From assembly GCA_050633465.1 (NCBI GenBank), contig JBOEGO010000015.1:124001-188000 (forward strand): a stretch of 64,000 nt of DNA, read 5' to 3'. The notes beneath the pieces were generated by a model that had not been told where the DNA came from, ran no database searches, and was given only the letters and a program-made list of their open reading frames with translations. Positions 1-8,924 of this stretch are shown here, piece by piece (positions within the stretch are counted from its first letter, which is position 1; the number at the start of each line of letters is the position of its first letter). The position numbers and the translations under genes were made by a program. The DNA comes from UBA3069 sp050633465 (GTDB lineage: Bacteria; Pseudomonadota; Alphaproteobacteria; Rhodobacterales; Rhodobacteraceae).

Positions 1-28
1 CGAATTTGCTGATTCTTTTGCGTTCTGG

Positions 29-922
29 TTAATTCTGGCCCGATTTGCGAAACAATCGGGTCATATCAAACAGTTCGTCCAGCCGTTCGTAACGGTCGCG
101 GGTGTCGGGCCAGCGGTCTTCCTGGGCTGCGGCGATCAGCGCCTCTAGCAGCATCATGGTGGCGATGTTGGAATCCCATGCGGACGGTATTTCGACCCAG
201 CAGTTGAACGAATGCCTGGCCACGGCGGCCACGGGGCTGGCCCATTGATCGGTGATCAGGATCACGCGCACGCCGCGCCCTGCCGCCAGTTCGGCCAGCC
301 GCAACAGGTTGTTTTCATACCGGCGCACATCGAACATCAACAGCGTGTCCCCTGCCGCCATATCCAGCAGGTAATGCGGCCATGTTGCCGAACTGGATGT
401 CATATGGATGACATCGGGGCGGATCGCCTGAAAATGGGTGAATGCGTAATCGGCCAATGCATGGGTGATGCGGCCACCCACGACGTATAATTTGCCCTTT
501 GTGTCGGCCAATGCCTGCGTGGCCGCATCAAAGGTGGCGGGATCGACGTTGGAAAAGGTCTGCGACAGGTTTTGCGTGACCGCCTGCGCAAAACGGTTCA
601 ACAGGTGGCTTTCGGGGGCTTCGGATGCCCAGTTGGCGCGGCGTTGGGTGGGGCCGGATACCTTGGCCTCCAGTTCTTTTAACAATGCGCTGTGGAATTG
701 CGGATAGCCCTTGAACCCCAGTTTCTGGATGGTGCGCGCCACGGTCGGCGTGGACACATCGGCGTTTGCGGCGACGATGGTGATCGAGGCAAGCCCCGCC
801 GCCGGATAGTTTTCCAATATGGAATTGGCGAATTTGCGTTCCGATTGGGTCAGGGCGGGATACTGCGCCCGGATCAGGTCGCGCACAGTGGCAGGCGGCA
901 CATTGGCTGGCGGTTGGGTCAA
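29..922 (-). CDS. RpiR/MurR-family transcriptional regulator
   Basis: DNA-binding regulator with an N-terminal RpiR-type helix-turn-helix (TLTQSERK-like opening, then the VSTPTVARTIQKLGFKGY recognition region) and a C-terminal SIS sugar-isomerase-like domain (KLYVVGGRITHALADY ... DTLLMFDVRR ... VILITDQWASP). RpiR proteins normally sense a phosphorylated or small-molecule ligand of the pathway next door. The frame is open up to an ATG at 1018, but that has no ribosome-binding site. The TTG at 922 is preceded by AAAGGA and gives the usual family N-terminus (297 aa), so I chose it. It is divergent from the catabolic operon starting near 1052 and is its likely regulator. Family confident, start uncertain. 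Confidence 0.85.
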   Translation of the reverse strand: MTQPPANVPPATVRDLIRAQYPALTQSERKFANSILENYPAAGLASITIVAANADVSTPTVARTIQKLGFKGYPQFHSALLKELEAKVSGPTQRRANWASEAPESHLLNRFAQAVTQNLSQTFSNVDPATFDAATQALADTKGKLYVVGGRITHALADYAFTHFQAIRPDVIHMTSSSATWPHYLLDMAAGDTLLMFDVRRYENNLLRLAELAAGRGVRVILITDQWASPVAAVARHSFNCWVEIPSAWDSNIATMMLLEALIAAAQEDRWPDTRDRYERLDELFDMTRLFRKSGQN

Positions 923-1051
923 ACGGCGGTCCTTTGGCGGGTTGCTGCATGAACGGGCAAATGCGGGTCGGGTGGTGGGCTGCTCCTTGGATATATATTG
1001 ACACAAATGCGCGGCCATGAAAGCATTTTTACAAACATGAGGGGCAAATCA

Positions 1052-1822
1052 GTGGCCAATAGCGGCAGTGACGTTAATTTTCAGGCGGTGGAGCGCGTCA
1101 ATCCGGCGGGTGCGGGTGGCGTGGTGATTCTGTGTGAACATGCGTCTTGCCATATCCCGCCTGAATATGACGGGCTGGGGCTGGCGCAGGGTGACCTGAC
1201 CAGCCATGCGGCGTGGGACCCCGGCGCACGCGGGGTCGCGGTGGCACTGTCCGCTGCGCTGGACGCGCCATTGGTGGCGGGGGCCGTGTCGCGGCTGGTT
1301 TATGATTGCAACCGCCCGCCCGATGCCGCAACGGCCATGCCCGAACAATCCGAACGCGTCACGGTGCCGGGCAATCGCGGGTTGCCGCAACATGCGCGGG
1401 ATGCCCGCACCGATGCGGTGTATCGCCCGTTTTGTGCCGCCGTGTCTGATGTGATCGCCGCACAATCCACGCCGCCCGTGCTGATCACGATCCACAGTTT
1501 TGCGCCGGTGTTTCATGGCGCGCCGCGTGCCGTGGAAATCGGTATCTTGCATGATGATGACAGCCGTCTGGCCGACGCGATGCTGGCGCAGGTGCATCGC
1601 CTGCCGCACCGCCGGATCGAACGCAATGCGCCCTATGGGCCGGATGATGGCGTGACCCATTCCCTGCGTCTGCATGGCGCGGGATTGTGGAACGTGATGA
1701 TCGAAATCCGCAATGATCTGTTGCCGGATGCGACGACCGAGCGCGCCATGGCCGATGAAATCCTGACGCTGCTGCGCCCCGCGCTGGCGCAACTGGCGGA
1801 AAAGGGGGGGCAAGATGCCTAA
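1052..1822 (+). CDS. N-formylglutamate amidohydrolase family protein
   Basis: Metallo-hydrolase of the N-formylglutamate deformylase fold. The N-terminal VVILCEHASCHIP metal-site segment, the central LITIHSFAPVFHG and the late LWNVMIEIRNDLL are typical. Classical members release formate and glutamate from N-formylglutamate; many paralogues act on other glutamate amides. I chose GTG 1052, which follows a GAGGGG ribosome-binding site; an ATG at 1037 is also possible but has none. The gene is first in an operon with a TRAP transporter, a glutamine-synthetase-like ligase and two dehydrogenases, and it overlaps dctQ by 8 bases. No other histidine-degradation genes are present, so a role in hydrolysing a gamma-glutamyl amide is more likely (inference). 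Confidence 0.8.
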   Translation: MANSGSDVNFQAVERVNPAGAGGVVILCEHASCHIPPEYDGLGLAQGDLTSHAAWDPGARGVAVALSAALDAPLVAGAVSRLVYDCNRPPDAATAMPEQSERVTVPGNRGLPQHARDARTDAVYRPFCAAVSDVIAAQSTPPVLITIHSFAPVFHGAPRAVEIGILHDDDSRLADAMLAQVHRLPHRRIERNAPYGPDDGVTHSLRLHGAGLWNVMIEIRNDLLPDATTERAMADEILTLLRPALAQLAEKGGQDA

Positions 1823-2411
1823 ATTCATCCTGTCCTATATCCATGGCATTGATGCGATGAACCGGTTCATTGGCCGCATCACCATGTATCTGATTTTCGT
1901 GTTGATCGGGATCTTGCTGTGGTCGTCGGTTTCCAAAACGCTGTTTTTGCCATCATTATGGACGCTGGAAACCGCGCAATTCGTCATGGTGGCCTATTAC
2001 ATTCTGGGCGGGCCGTATTCGATCCAGATGGGATCGAACGTGCGTATGGATCTGTTTTATGGCGGCTGGTCCCTGCGCCAAAAGGCATGGGTGGACGGGT
2101 TCACCGTGTTTTTCCTGCTGTTTTATCTGGGGGTGCTTTTATACGGGGCGCTGGGGTCTCTGGCCTATTCGCTGGGCTATTTCGGGATGAAGCCATGGGA
2201 ATTTTACGGTGATCTGATCGGCGCATTCGTCACCGGCGGCCCGTCCAGCGCGGGCGAGGTCATGGGGCATATGGAGCGGTCCCCCACGGCGTGGCGGCCA
2301 TATTTGTGGCCCGTCAAACTGGTGCTGTCGCTGGGGGTGTTTTTGATGATGCTGCAAGTGCTGGCCGAATTTTTCCGCGATATCGCCCGCCTGCGCGGGG
2401 TGGAGCCATAA
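1815..2411 (+). CDS. dctQ: TRAP transporter small permease (DctQ-like)
   Basis: Small membrane subunit of a tripartite ATP-independent periplasmic transporter, 198 aa. Four hydrophobic segments are visible, at about residues 20-40, 50-70, 95-120 and 165-185. The family motif region GSNVRMDLFYGGWS lies between helices 2 and 3. It pairs with the large permease that follows, whose ATG overlaps this stop codon (TAATG). The strong GGGGGG-type ribosome-binding site lies inside the preceding amidohydrolase gene, so the two are translationally coupled. The length is a little longer than the usual ~160-180 aa because of an extended loop before the last helix. Confidence 0.9.
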   Translation: MPKFILSYIHGIDAMNRFIGRITMYLIFVLIGILLWSSVSKTLFLPSLWTLETAQFVMVAYYILGGPYSIQMGSNVRMDLFYGGWSLRQKAWVDGFTVFFLLFYLGVLLYGALGSLAYSLGYFGMKPWEFYGDLIGAFVTGGPSSAGEVMGHMERSPTAWRPYLWPVKLVLSLGVFLMMLQVLAEFFRDIARLRGVEP

Positions 2412-3733
2412 TGCCATATGAAATGATCGCAATTGTGATGTTCAGCGCCATGATGCTGATGCTGCTGACCGGGCAACGTGTGTTCGGTGCCATCGGGTTT
2501 GTCGGTGCGGCGGCGGGGATGCTGTTGTGGGGCACGGGCGGCGTGGATGTTCCGTTCGCCGCCGCGATGAAGCTGATGAAATGGTATCCGCTGCTGACCC
2601 TGCCGATGTTCATTTTCATGGGTTACGTGCTGTCGGAATCCAAAATCGCGGATGATCTGTACAAAATGTTCCATGTCTGGATGGGGCCGGTGCAGGGCGG
2701 GTTGGCGATTGGCACCATTGGATTGATGGTGCTGATTTCGGCCATGAACGGGCTGTCGGTGGCGGGCATGGCGATTGGCGCCACGATTGCCCTGCCCGAA
2801 TTGCTGCGCCGTGGCTATGACAAGGTGATGGTGACGGGGGTTATTCAGGCGGGGTCCAGTTTGGGCATCCTTGTGCCACCATCCGTGGTGCTGGTGCTAT
2901 ATGCGATGATCGCGCGCCAACCTGTGGGGCAGTTGTGGCTGGCGGGTGTGGTGCCGGGGCTGATGATGGCGGTGATGTTCATCATCTACATCTATATCCG
3001 CTGCCGTTTGAACCCGTCGTTGGGGCCGGTTCTACCGCCCGAAGAACGCAATGTATCCACCGCCGAAAAGCGGCGTTTGTTGCTGGCGGGCCTGCTGCCA
3101 CTGGTGATTTTCGCCGCTATGATGTTTCCCTTTGTCAAAGGTTGGACATCGCTGGTGGAAAGTTCGGCCATTGGCGCGATGACCGCCTTTCTGGCGGCTG
3201 TGGTCAAGGGGCGCATGACCCGCGAGGTGTTTGAAAACTCGGTTCGCAACACGCTGGGCATTTCCTGCATGTTCATGTGGATCATCCTGGCCGCGCTGGG
3301 CTTTGGCGCGATTTTCGACGGGCTGGGCGCGGTCAAGGCGATTGAAAACCTGTTCACCGATCAACTGGGCCTGTCGCCGTGGATGATCCTGATCCTGATG
3401 CAACTGTCGTTCATCATCATGGGCACGTTTCTGGATGACACGGCGATGCTGGTGATTGTCGCGCCCCTGTATGTGCCGCTGGTCGGGGCGCTGGGGTTTG
3501 ATCTGATCTGGTATGGCATCCTTTATACGATCACGACGCAGATCGCCTATATGACGCCGCCGTTCGGCTATAACCTGTTTTTGATGCGCGCCATGGCCCC
3601 GCCCGAAATCGGGCTGCGCGATATTTACCTGTCGATCATCCCCTTTGCGCTGGTCATGGTTGTGGCCTTGGCGCTGATCATGGTGTTCCCGCAGTTCGCC
3701 CTGTGGCTGCCCGAATACGTTTACGGAAAATAA
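2411..3733 (+). CDS. dctM: TRAP transporter large permease (DctM-like)
   Basis: Integral membrane subunit that couples ion flow to solute uptake, 440 aa with about 12 hydrophobic segments. Typical DctM segments include LTLPMFIFMGYVLSESKIA near residue 60, SSLGILVPPSVVLVLYAMIA near 155 and the C-terminal GTFLDDTAMLVIVAPLYVPL and MTPPFGYNLFLMRA. The frame is open upstream to 2291, but the ATG at 2411 overlaps the dctQ stop and gives the normal N-terminus. It is third in the catabolic operon; a short hairpin separates it from dctP. Substrate cannot be read from this subunit. Confidence 0.93.
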   Translation: MPYEMIAIVMFSAMMLMLLTGQRVFGAIGFVGAAAGMLLWGTGGVDVPFAAAMKLMKWYPLLTLPMFIFMGYVLSESKIADDLYKMFHVWMGPVQGGLAIGTIGLMVLISAMNGLSVAGMAIGATIALPELLRRGYDKVMVTGVIQAGSSLGILVPPSVVLVLYAMIARQPVGQLWLAGVVPGLMMAVMFIIYIYIRCRLNPSLGPVLPPEERNVSTAEKRRLLLAGLLPLVIFAAMMFPFVKGWTSLVESSAIGAMTAFLAAVVKGRMTREVFENSVRNTLGISCMFMWIILAALGFGAIFDGLGAVKAIENLFTDQLGLSPWMILILMQLSFIIMGTFLDDTAMLVIVAPLYVPLVGALGFDLIWYGILYTITTQIAYMTPPFGYNLFLMRAMAPPEIGLRDIYLSIIPFALVMVVALALIMVFPQFALWLPEYVYGK

Positions 3734-3744
3734 CCCTGAAAAGA

Positions 3745-3759
3745 GCCCCGCAAGGGGGC
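3745..3759 (+). terminator. Hairpin between dctM and dctP
   Basis: GCCCC / GGGGC stem with a GCAAG loop, in the 53-base gap before dctP and not followed by a clear T-run. It looks like an attenuating or mRNA-stabilising hairpin rather than a full terminator, as expected where a binding protein must be made in excess over its permease. Confidence 0.35.
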
Positions 3760-3786
3760 CGCATATTTTAAACAAGGAGAGTATAA

Positions 3787-4821
3787 ATGACGACAAGACG
3801 CAAGTTTATCCAGACCGCCGGTGTGGGCGCATTGGCCGCCCCGCTGGCCACGCCCGCGCTGGCGCAATCCACCATCAAATGGCGGATGCAAACCTATGCC
3901 GGTCCCGCATTGGCCGAACATGTGGTGAAACCCGCGATTGATATGTTCAACAAGATCGCGGGCGACCGTATGCAGATCGAACTGTTCTTTGCCGATCAGC
4001 TGGTGCCGACGGGTGAATTGTTCCGCGCCATGCAGCGCGGCACCATTGATGCGGTGCAATCGGATGACGACTCCATGGCCTCGCCAACCGAGGTGACGGT
4101 GTTTGGCGGTTATTTCCCCTTTGCCTCGCGTTATTCATTGGATGTGCCGGTGCTGTTCAACCAATACGGTTTGAATGAAATCTGGGACGAGGAATATTCC
4201 AAGGTCGGCGTGAAACACATTTCCGCAGGCGCATGGGATCCGTGCCATTTCGCCACCAAGGACCCGATCCGCTCTTTGGAAGACCTGAAGGGCAAGCGCG
4301 TCTTTACCTTCCCCACCGCTGGCCGGTTCCTGAGCCAGTTCGGCGTGGTCCCCGTGACCCTGCCATGGGAAGACATCGAAGTCGCGGTGCAAACCGGAGA
4401 GCTGGACGGGATCGCATGGTCGGGCATCACCGAAGATTACACCGTGGGTTGGGCCGATGTGACCAACTATTTCCTGACCAACAACATTTCCGGCGCATGG
4501 GCGGGGTCGTTCTTTGCCAATCAGGGCCGTTGGAATGAACTGCCCGAAGATCTGCAAACCCTGTTCCGGGTCTGCTGTGACCAGTCGCATTATTACCGCC
4601 AGTGGTGGTATTGGGGCGGCGAGGCCAGCCTGCGCGTCAACGGGCCAAAGATGGAATTGACCTCGATCCCTGATGCGGAATGGGCCACAGTCGAAGCGGC
4701 TGCGCTGACATTCTGGGATGAAATCGCGGCAGAATCCCCGACCAAGGCCAAGGTTGTGGAGATATTCAAGAAGTATAACGCCGATATGCAAAAGGCCGGA
4801 CGGCCCTATCGCTACGGCTAA
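3787..4821 (+). CDS. dctP: TRAP transporter substrate-binding protein (DctP-like)
   Basis: Periplasmic solute-binding protein, 344 aa. It has a twin-arginine signal (TTRRKFIQTAGVGALAAPLATPALA), implying export in folded form. The mature DctP fold shows LVPTGELFRAMQRGTIDAVQ near residue 78 and LEDLKGKRVFTFPTAGRFL near 165. The motif EVAVQTGELDGIAWSG near 200 marks the ligand cleft, and QWWYWGGEASLR near 265 is also found in the keto-acid and organic-acid branch of the family. A good ribosome-binding site (AAGGAGAG) lies 6 bases before ATG. It delivers substrate to DctQM. The ligand is not known; the operon suggests an amine or amino alcohol. Confidence 0.93.
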   Translation: MTTRRKFIQTAGVGALAAPLATPALAQSTIKWRMQTYAGPALAEHVVKPAIDMFNKIAGDRMQIELFFADQLVPTGELFRAMQRGTIDAVQSDDDSMASPTEVTVFGGYFPFASRYSLDVPVLFNQYGLNEIWDEEYSKVGVKHISAGAWDPCHFATKDPIRSLEDLKGKRVFTFPTAGRFLSQFGVVPVTLPWEDIEVAVQTGELDGIAWSGITEDYTVGWADVTNYFLTNNISGAWAGSFFANQGRWNELPEDLQTLFRVCCDQSHYYRQWWYWGGEASLRVNGPKMELTSIPDAEWATVEAAALTFWDEIAAESPTKAKVVEIFKKYNADMQKAGRPYRYG

Positions 4822-4875
4822 CAATTGGTAAGGCGGGGGTTTTCCCCGCCTTGCCCCCTATGCAAGAGGCAGCAC

Positions 4876-6225
4876 ATGACACTTGACGACCTAGAAGCGC
4901 AATTCGAACGCGGCGCGGTGGATACCGTGCTGGCCTGCCTTGTGGATATGCAGGGGCGGTTGATGGGCAAGCGGTTTCACGCGGCGCATTTCATCAGCGG
5001 CGCATGGGAAGAAACCCATTGCTGCAACTACCTGTTGGCCACCGATCTGGAAATGACCACGCCCGAAGGGTTCGACGCGACATCATGGGAAAAGGGATAT
5101 GGCGATTATGTGATGAAGCCTGACCTGACCACCCTGCGCATGGTGCCATGGTTGGAAGGCACGGCCATGGTTCTGTGTGATGTGCTGGACCATGAAACGC
5201 ATCAAGAGGTGCCCCATTCCCCCCGTGCCATGTTGAAAAAACAGGTGGCGAAACTGGCGGATATGGGGTTCGAGGCGCTGATGGCGACGGAGCTGGAGTT
5301 TTTCCTGTTCGAAAAGTCGTTCGATGACATCCGCAAGTCGGGGTATCGCGATCTGGCCACCCTGTCGGGCTATAACGAGGATTATCATATCCTTCAGACC
5401 ACCCGCGAAGAGCATGTGATGCGCCCCATCCGTAATGGTTTGTACGGCGCGGGCATTCCGGTTGAGAATACGAAAGGCGAGGCAGAGGCAGGTCAGGAAG
5501 AGCTGAACATCCGCTATGCCCCCGCCATGGACACGGCAGAATACCACACCATCGCCAAGCACGCGGTCAAAGAAATTGCCGATATGAAGGGCCACGCCGC
5601 CAGCTTTCTTGCCAAGTATCGCCATGACCGTGTCGGGTCGTCCAGCCATGTGCATCAATCCCTGTGGAAAGATGGCGCGCCTGCATTTTTTGACGGCGAT
5701 GATGCGCTGGGCATGTCGGCCCTGATGAAAAGCTATATGGCGGGGTTGCTGAAATACGCGCCCGATATGACCTATTTTCTGGCCCCCTATATCAACAGTT
5801 ACAAACGGTTCCAAAAGGGCACATTCGCGCCGACGCGGATTATCTGGTCGGTCGATAACCGCACCGCCGGGTTCCGCCTGTGCGGGGCGGGGTCGAAATC
5901 GGTGCGGGTGGAATGCCGCATCGGCGGGTCGGATTTGAACCCATACCTTGCCATGGCCGCGCAGCTGGCCGCGGGGATCAAGGGGATCGAGGACGGGCTG
6001 GAATTGCAGCCGCCCCATCGTGGTGATGCCTATGCGGGCGACACCGGAATGATCCCCGAAACGCTGGGCGCGGCGCGTCAGGCCTTGATGAATTCAGATT
6101 TGATGCGCGATGCCTTTGGCGCGGATGTGGTGAAACATTACGCCCGCGCGGCCGAGGTCGAAATCGAGGATTTCGAAGCCTTTGTCACAGATTACGAGGT
6201 GGCACGCGGATTCGAGAAGGCTTGA
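4876..6225 (+). CDS. Glutamine-synthetase-family gamma-glutamyl ligase (PuuA/GlnT-like)
   Basis: ATP-dependent ligase of the glutamine synthetase superfamily, 449 aa. It shows the N-terminal beta-grasp (DMQGRLMGKRFHAAHF), the ATELEFFLFE metal-binding segment near residue 137, GSSSHVHQSLW near 255 and NRTAGFRLCGAGSKSVRVECRIGGSDLNPY near 335, which holds the glutamate/ATP-binding arginines. The frame is open from 4825, but ATG 4876 gives the family start. GS-family enzymes that sit among dehydrogenases and a hydrolase usually gamma-glutamylate an amine rather than ammonia, as PuuA does for putrescine. The neighbouring alcohol and aldehyde dehydrogenases suggest an amino-alcohol substrate (inference). 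Confidence 0.88.
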   Translation: MTLDDLEAQFERGAVDTVLACLVDMQGRLMGKRFHAAHFISGAWEETHCCNYLLATDLEMTTPEGFDATSWEKGYGDYVMKPDLTTLRMVPWLEGTAMVLCDVLDHETHQEVPHSPRAMLKKQVAKLADMGFEALMATELEFFLFEKSFDDIRKSGYRDLATLSGYNEDYHILQTTREEHVMRPIRNGLYGAGIPVENTKGEAEAGQEELNIRYAPAMDTAEYHTIAKHAVKEIADMKGHAASFLAKYRHDRVGSSSHVHQSLWKDGAPAFFDGDDALGMSALMKSYMAGLLKYAPDMTYFLAPYINSYKRFQKGTFAPTRIIWSVDNRTAGFRLCGAGSKSVRVECRIGGSDLNPYLAMAAQLAAGIKGIEDGLELQPPHRGDAYAGDTGMIPETLGAARQALMNSDLMRDAFGADVVKHYARAAEVEIEDFEAFVTDYEVARGFEKA

Positions 6226-6244
6226 TCCCGCTGCGGGGGCGGGA

Positions 6245-6278
6245 GCCTCCGGCGGGAGGTATTTTTGGAACAATGAAA
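6245..6278 (+). repeat. Intergenic hairpin repeat, copy 1
   Basis: Holds the core CCTCCGGCGGGAGG, a CCTCC/GGAGG hairpin, followed by TATTTTTGGAACAATGAA. A near-identical copy is at 38478 and a worn copy at 40870, each just after the end of a gene. This kind of element is common between genes in Rhodobacteraceae. The ATG inside it (6273) has no ribosome-binding site and is not taken as a start. Confidence 0.6.
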
Positions 6279-6329
6279 GCGCAGCCGTCGGGAACACTTG
6301 ATTGCGCATCATCAGCTTACGAGGAAGAC

Positions 6330-7709
6330 ATGACGACACTGAAATGTATCTCGCCGATTGACGGGTCGGTTTATGCCGAGCGTCCGGTTTTGGCGCGGGG
6401 CGCGGCAGATGCCGTGGTGGCGCAGGCGCGTGCAGCCCAGGTGGATTGGGCGGCGCGACCACTGGACGAGCGCGTGGCCTTGGTGATGGCTGGTGTGGCT
6501 GCGGTGGGTGCGATGAATGATGAAATCGTGCCGGAACTGGCGCATATGATGGGCCGTCCGGTGCGTTATGGCGGTGAATTCGGCGGGTTCAACGAGCGTG
6601 CGTCTTATATGGCGGAAATTGCGGCGGATGCCTTGGCCGATATTGCCGTGGGCGATGATGCCACGTTCAACCGCTATATCAAACGGGTGCCGCATGGGGT
6701 GGTGATGGTGATCGCCCCGTGGAATTACCCCTATATGACGGCGATCAACACTGTGGCCCCTGCGCTGATTGCGGGCAATACGGTGGTGTTGAAACATGCC
6801 ACGCAGACCCTGTTGGTGGGCGAACGCATGGCGGCGGCGTTTCATTCGGCGGGGGTGCCTGCGGATGTGTTTCAGAACGTGTTTCTGGACCATGCCACCA
6901 CGGCTGATCTGATCGGCGCGGGGGCGTTTGATTTTGTGAACTTCACCGGATCGGTGGGTGGCGGGCAGGCGATGGAGCGCGCTTCTGCTGGCACGTTTAC
7001 CGGATTGGGGCTGGAGCTGGGCGGCAAGGACCCCGGTTATGTGATGGATGACGCCGATCTGGACGCGGCGGTGGATACCTTAATTGACGGGGCGATGTTC
7101 AATTCGGGCCAGTGTTGTTGCGGGATCGAACGGATTTATGTGCATGAAAGCCTGTTTGATACCTTTGTCGCCAAGGCCGTTGCGGTGGTTAATGGTTACA
7201 AGTTGGGCAATCCCCTGGACGGCGATACCACGATTGGGCCGATGGCCTCGGTCCGGTTTGCCGATCAGGTGCGCGGCCAGATCGCCGAGGCCGTGGCGGG
7301 CGGTGCGGTGGCGCATATTCCGACATTTGCGCAGGATGACGGCGGTGCCTATCTGACGCCGCAAATCCTGACAGGTGTGACCCATGACATGCGTGTCATG
7401 CGCGAGGAATCATTCGGCCCCGTGGTGGGCATAATGAAGGTGTCCGGCGATGAAGAGGCCATTGCCCTGATGAATGACAGCGATTTCGGCCTGACCGCGA
7501 GCCTGTGGACTGCCGATATAGACCGCGCCATTGCAGTGGGGGATCGCATTGAAACCGGCACCGTGTTCATGAACCGCGCCGATTATCTGGACCCGGCGCT
7601 GTGCTGGACCGGATGCAAACAGACGGGGCGCGGTGGCGGCTTGTCCGTGATTGGCTATCACAATCTGACGCGACCGAAATCCTACCATCTTAAGAAAGTG
7701 ACGACATGA
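6330..7709 (+). CDS. NAD(P)-dependent aldehyde dehydrogenase
   Basis: Aldehyde dehydrogenase superfamily, 459 aa. Visible are VMVIAPWNYPYMTAINTVAPALIAGNTVVLK (coenzyme site, about residues 122-152), GSVGGG near 210, the general-base segment LELGGKDPGYV near 229 and the catalytic cysteine in FNSGQCCCGIERIYV near 260. EESFGPVVG is near 355. ATG 6330 follows GAGGAAG; the upstream open frame passes through the hairpin repeat and is not coding. It follows the ligase and overlaps the alcohol dehydrogenase by 4 bases (ATGA), so it probably oxidises the aldehyde made by that enzyme, in the manner of PuuC. Confidence 0.9.
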   Translation: MTTLKCISPIDGSVYAERPVLARGAADAVVAQARAAQVDWAARPLDERVALVMAGVAAVGAMNDEIVPELAHMMGRPVRYGGEFGGFNERASYMAEIAADALADIAVGDDATFNRYIKRVPHGVVMVIAPWNYPYMTAINTVAPALIAGNTVVLKHATQTLLVGERMAAAFHSAGVPADVFQNVFLDHATTADLIGAGAFDFVNFTGSVGGGQAMERASAGTFTGLGLELGGKDPGYVMDDADLDAAVDTLIDGAMFNSGQCCCGIERIYVHESLFDTFVAKAVAVVNGYKLGNPLDGDTTIGPMASVRFADQVRGQIAEAVAGGAVAHIPTFAQDDGGAYLTPQILTGVTHDMRVMREESFGPVVGIMKVSGDEEAIALMNDSDFGLTASLWTADIDRAIAVGDRIETGTVFMNRADYLDPALCWTGCKQTGRGGGLSVIGYHNLTRPKSYHLKKVTT

Positions 7710-8851
7710 GCCTGACTGCAAACTGGTCTTATCCCACGGCAATCAAATTCGGGGCGGGGCGCATTGGTGAACTGCCCGCAGCCTGTGTTCATGCGGGGAT
7801 CACGCGCCCCCTGTTGGTCACGGATCGCGGGCTGGCGACATTGCCCGTCACCGCCGCCACGCTGGATGTATTGGAGGGGGCGGGATTGGGCCGGGCGCTG
7901 TTCGCCGATGTGGACCCGAATCCCAATGAATTGAACCTGGAAGCGGGGGTAAAGGCATACCGCGACGGGGGCCATGACGGGGTGATCGCATTTGGCGGCG
8001 GGTCCGGTCTGGACCTTGGGAAAATGGTGGCGTTCATGGCCGGGCAGACGCGCCCGATTTGGGATTTCGAGGACATCGGCGATTGGTGGACCCGCGCCGA
8101 CGCCGATGCGATCGCGCCGATCATTGCGGTGCCAACCACGGCTGGCACCGGGTCCGAGGTGGGGCGTGCATCGGTCATTACCGATTCTGTCAGCCATGTG
8201 AAAAAGATCATTTTCCATCCCAGGGTGCTGCCGACAGTGGTGATTTGCGACCCCGAACTGACGGTGGGCATGCCTGCGCATATTACGGCGGGCACGGGGC
8301 TGGACGCCTTTGCCCATTGCGTCGAGGCATTTTCCAGCCCGCATTACCACCCGATGTCACAGGGCATTGCGTTGGAAGGCATGCGTTTGGTGATCGAATA
8401 CCTGCCCCGCGCCTATAAGGATGGCAGTGACATCGAGGCCCGCGCCCAGATGATGAGCGCGGCGGCCATGGGCGCAACCGCGTTTCAAAAAGGCTTGGGT
8501 GCGATCCACGCGATGAGCCACCCGATCGGGGCGATTTTCGGCACCCACCACGGCACCACCAATGCGGTTTGCATGCCTGCGGTATTGGAATTCAACGCGC
8601 CGGAAATTGCCGAACGGTTTGATCGTGCGGCGTCTTATCTGGGAATCCAAGGCGGGTTTGAAGGGTTCAAAACCTTTGTGCAGGGGTTCAACGACAGTCT
8701 GGGCATCCCGCGTGGTCTGGCGGCGCTGGGCGTTGGCGAGGACAAGCTGGATGATCTGGTCGAGGGTGCGATTATTGACCCGTCCTGTGGTGGCAACCCG
8801 ATTGAACTGAACCGCGAAAACCTGCGCCAGTTGTTTTTGAACGCGATGTAA
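7706..8851 (+). CDS. Iron-containing (group III) alcohol dehydrogenase
   Basis: Fe-ADH family, 381 aa. The NAD-binding GVIAFGGGSGLDLGK lies near residue 91 and PTTAGTGSEVGRASVI near 142. Metal ligands are in TAGTGLDAFAHCVEAF (Asp and His near 200), AIHAMSHPIG (His near 270) and GTHHG (His near 280), so the metal site looks intact. It overlaps the aldehyde dehydrogenase by 4 bases and ends the operon before a bidirectional terminator. It takes the place that an amine oxidase (PuuB) has in the putrescine pathway, which points to an alcohol rather than a diamine substrate. Confidence 0.9.
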   Translation: MSLTANWSYPTAIKFGAGRIGELPAACVHAGITRPLLVTDRGLATLPVTAATLDVLEGAGLGRALFADVDPNPNELNLEAGVKAYRDGGHDGVIAFGGGSGLDLGKMVAFMAGQTRPIWDFEDIGDWWTRADADAIAPIIAVPTTAGTGSEVGRASVITDSVSHVKKIIFHPRVLPTVVICDPELTVGMPAHITAGTGLDAFAHCVEAFSSPHYHPMSQGIALEGMRLVIEYLPRAYKDGSDIEARAQMMSAAAMGATAFQKGLGAIHAMSHPIGAIFGTHHGTTNAVCMPAVLEFNAPEIAERFDRAASYLGIQGGFEGFKTFVQGFNDSLGIPRGLAALGVGEDKLDDLVEGAIIDPSCGGNPIELNRENLRQLFLNAM

Positions 8852-8870
8852 CGCGGCCAGATGATTACAA

Positions 8871-8906
8871 AGGGGCGGCGCGGGGCAAGCCTGTGCCGCC
8901 CTTTTT
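8871..8906. terminator. Bidirectional terminator between convergent operons
   Basis: Stem GGGCGGC (8873-8879) with GCCGCCC (8895-8901), A-run on the left and CTTTTTG on the right. It can stop the catabolic operon on the plus strand and the giant-gene operon on the minus strand. Confidence 0.8.
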
Positions 8907-8924
8907 GTTGTTCGGTTTCAATCC

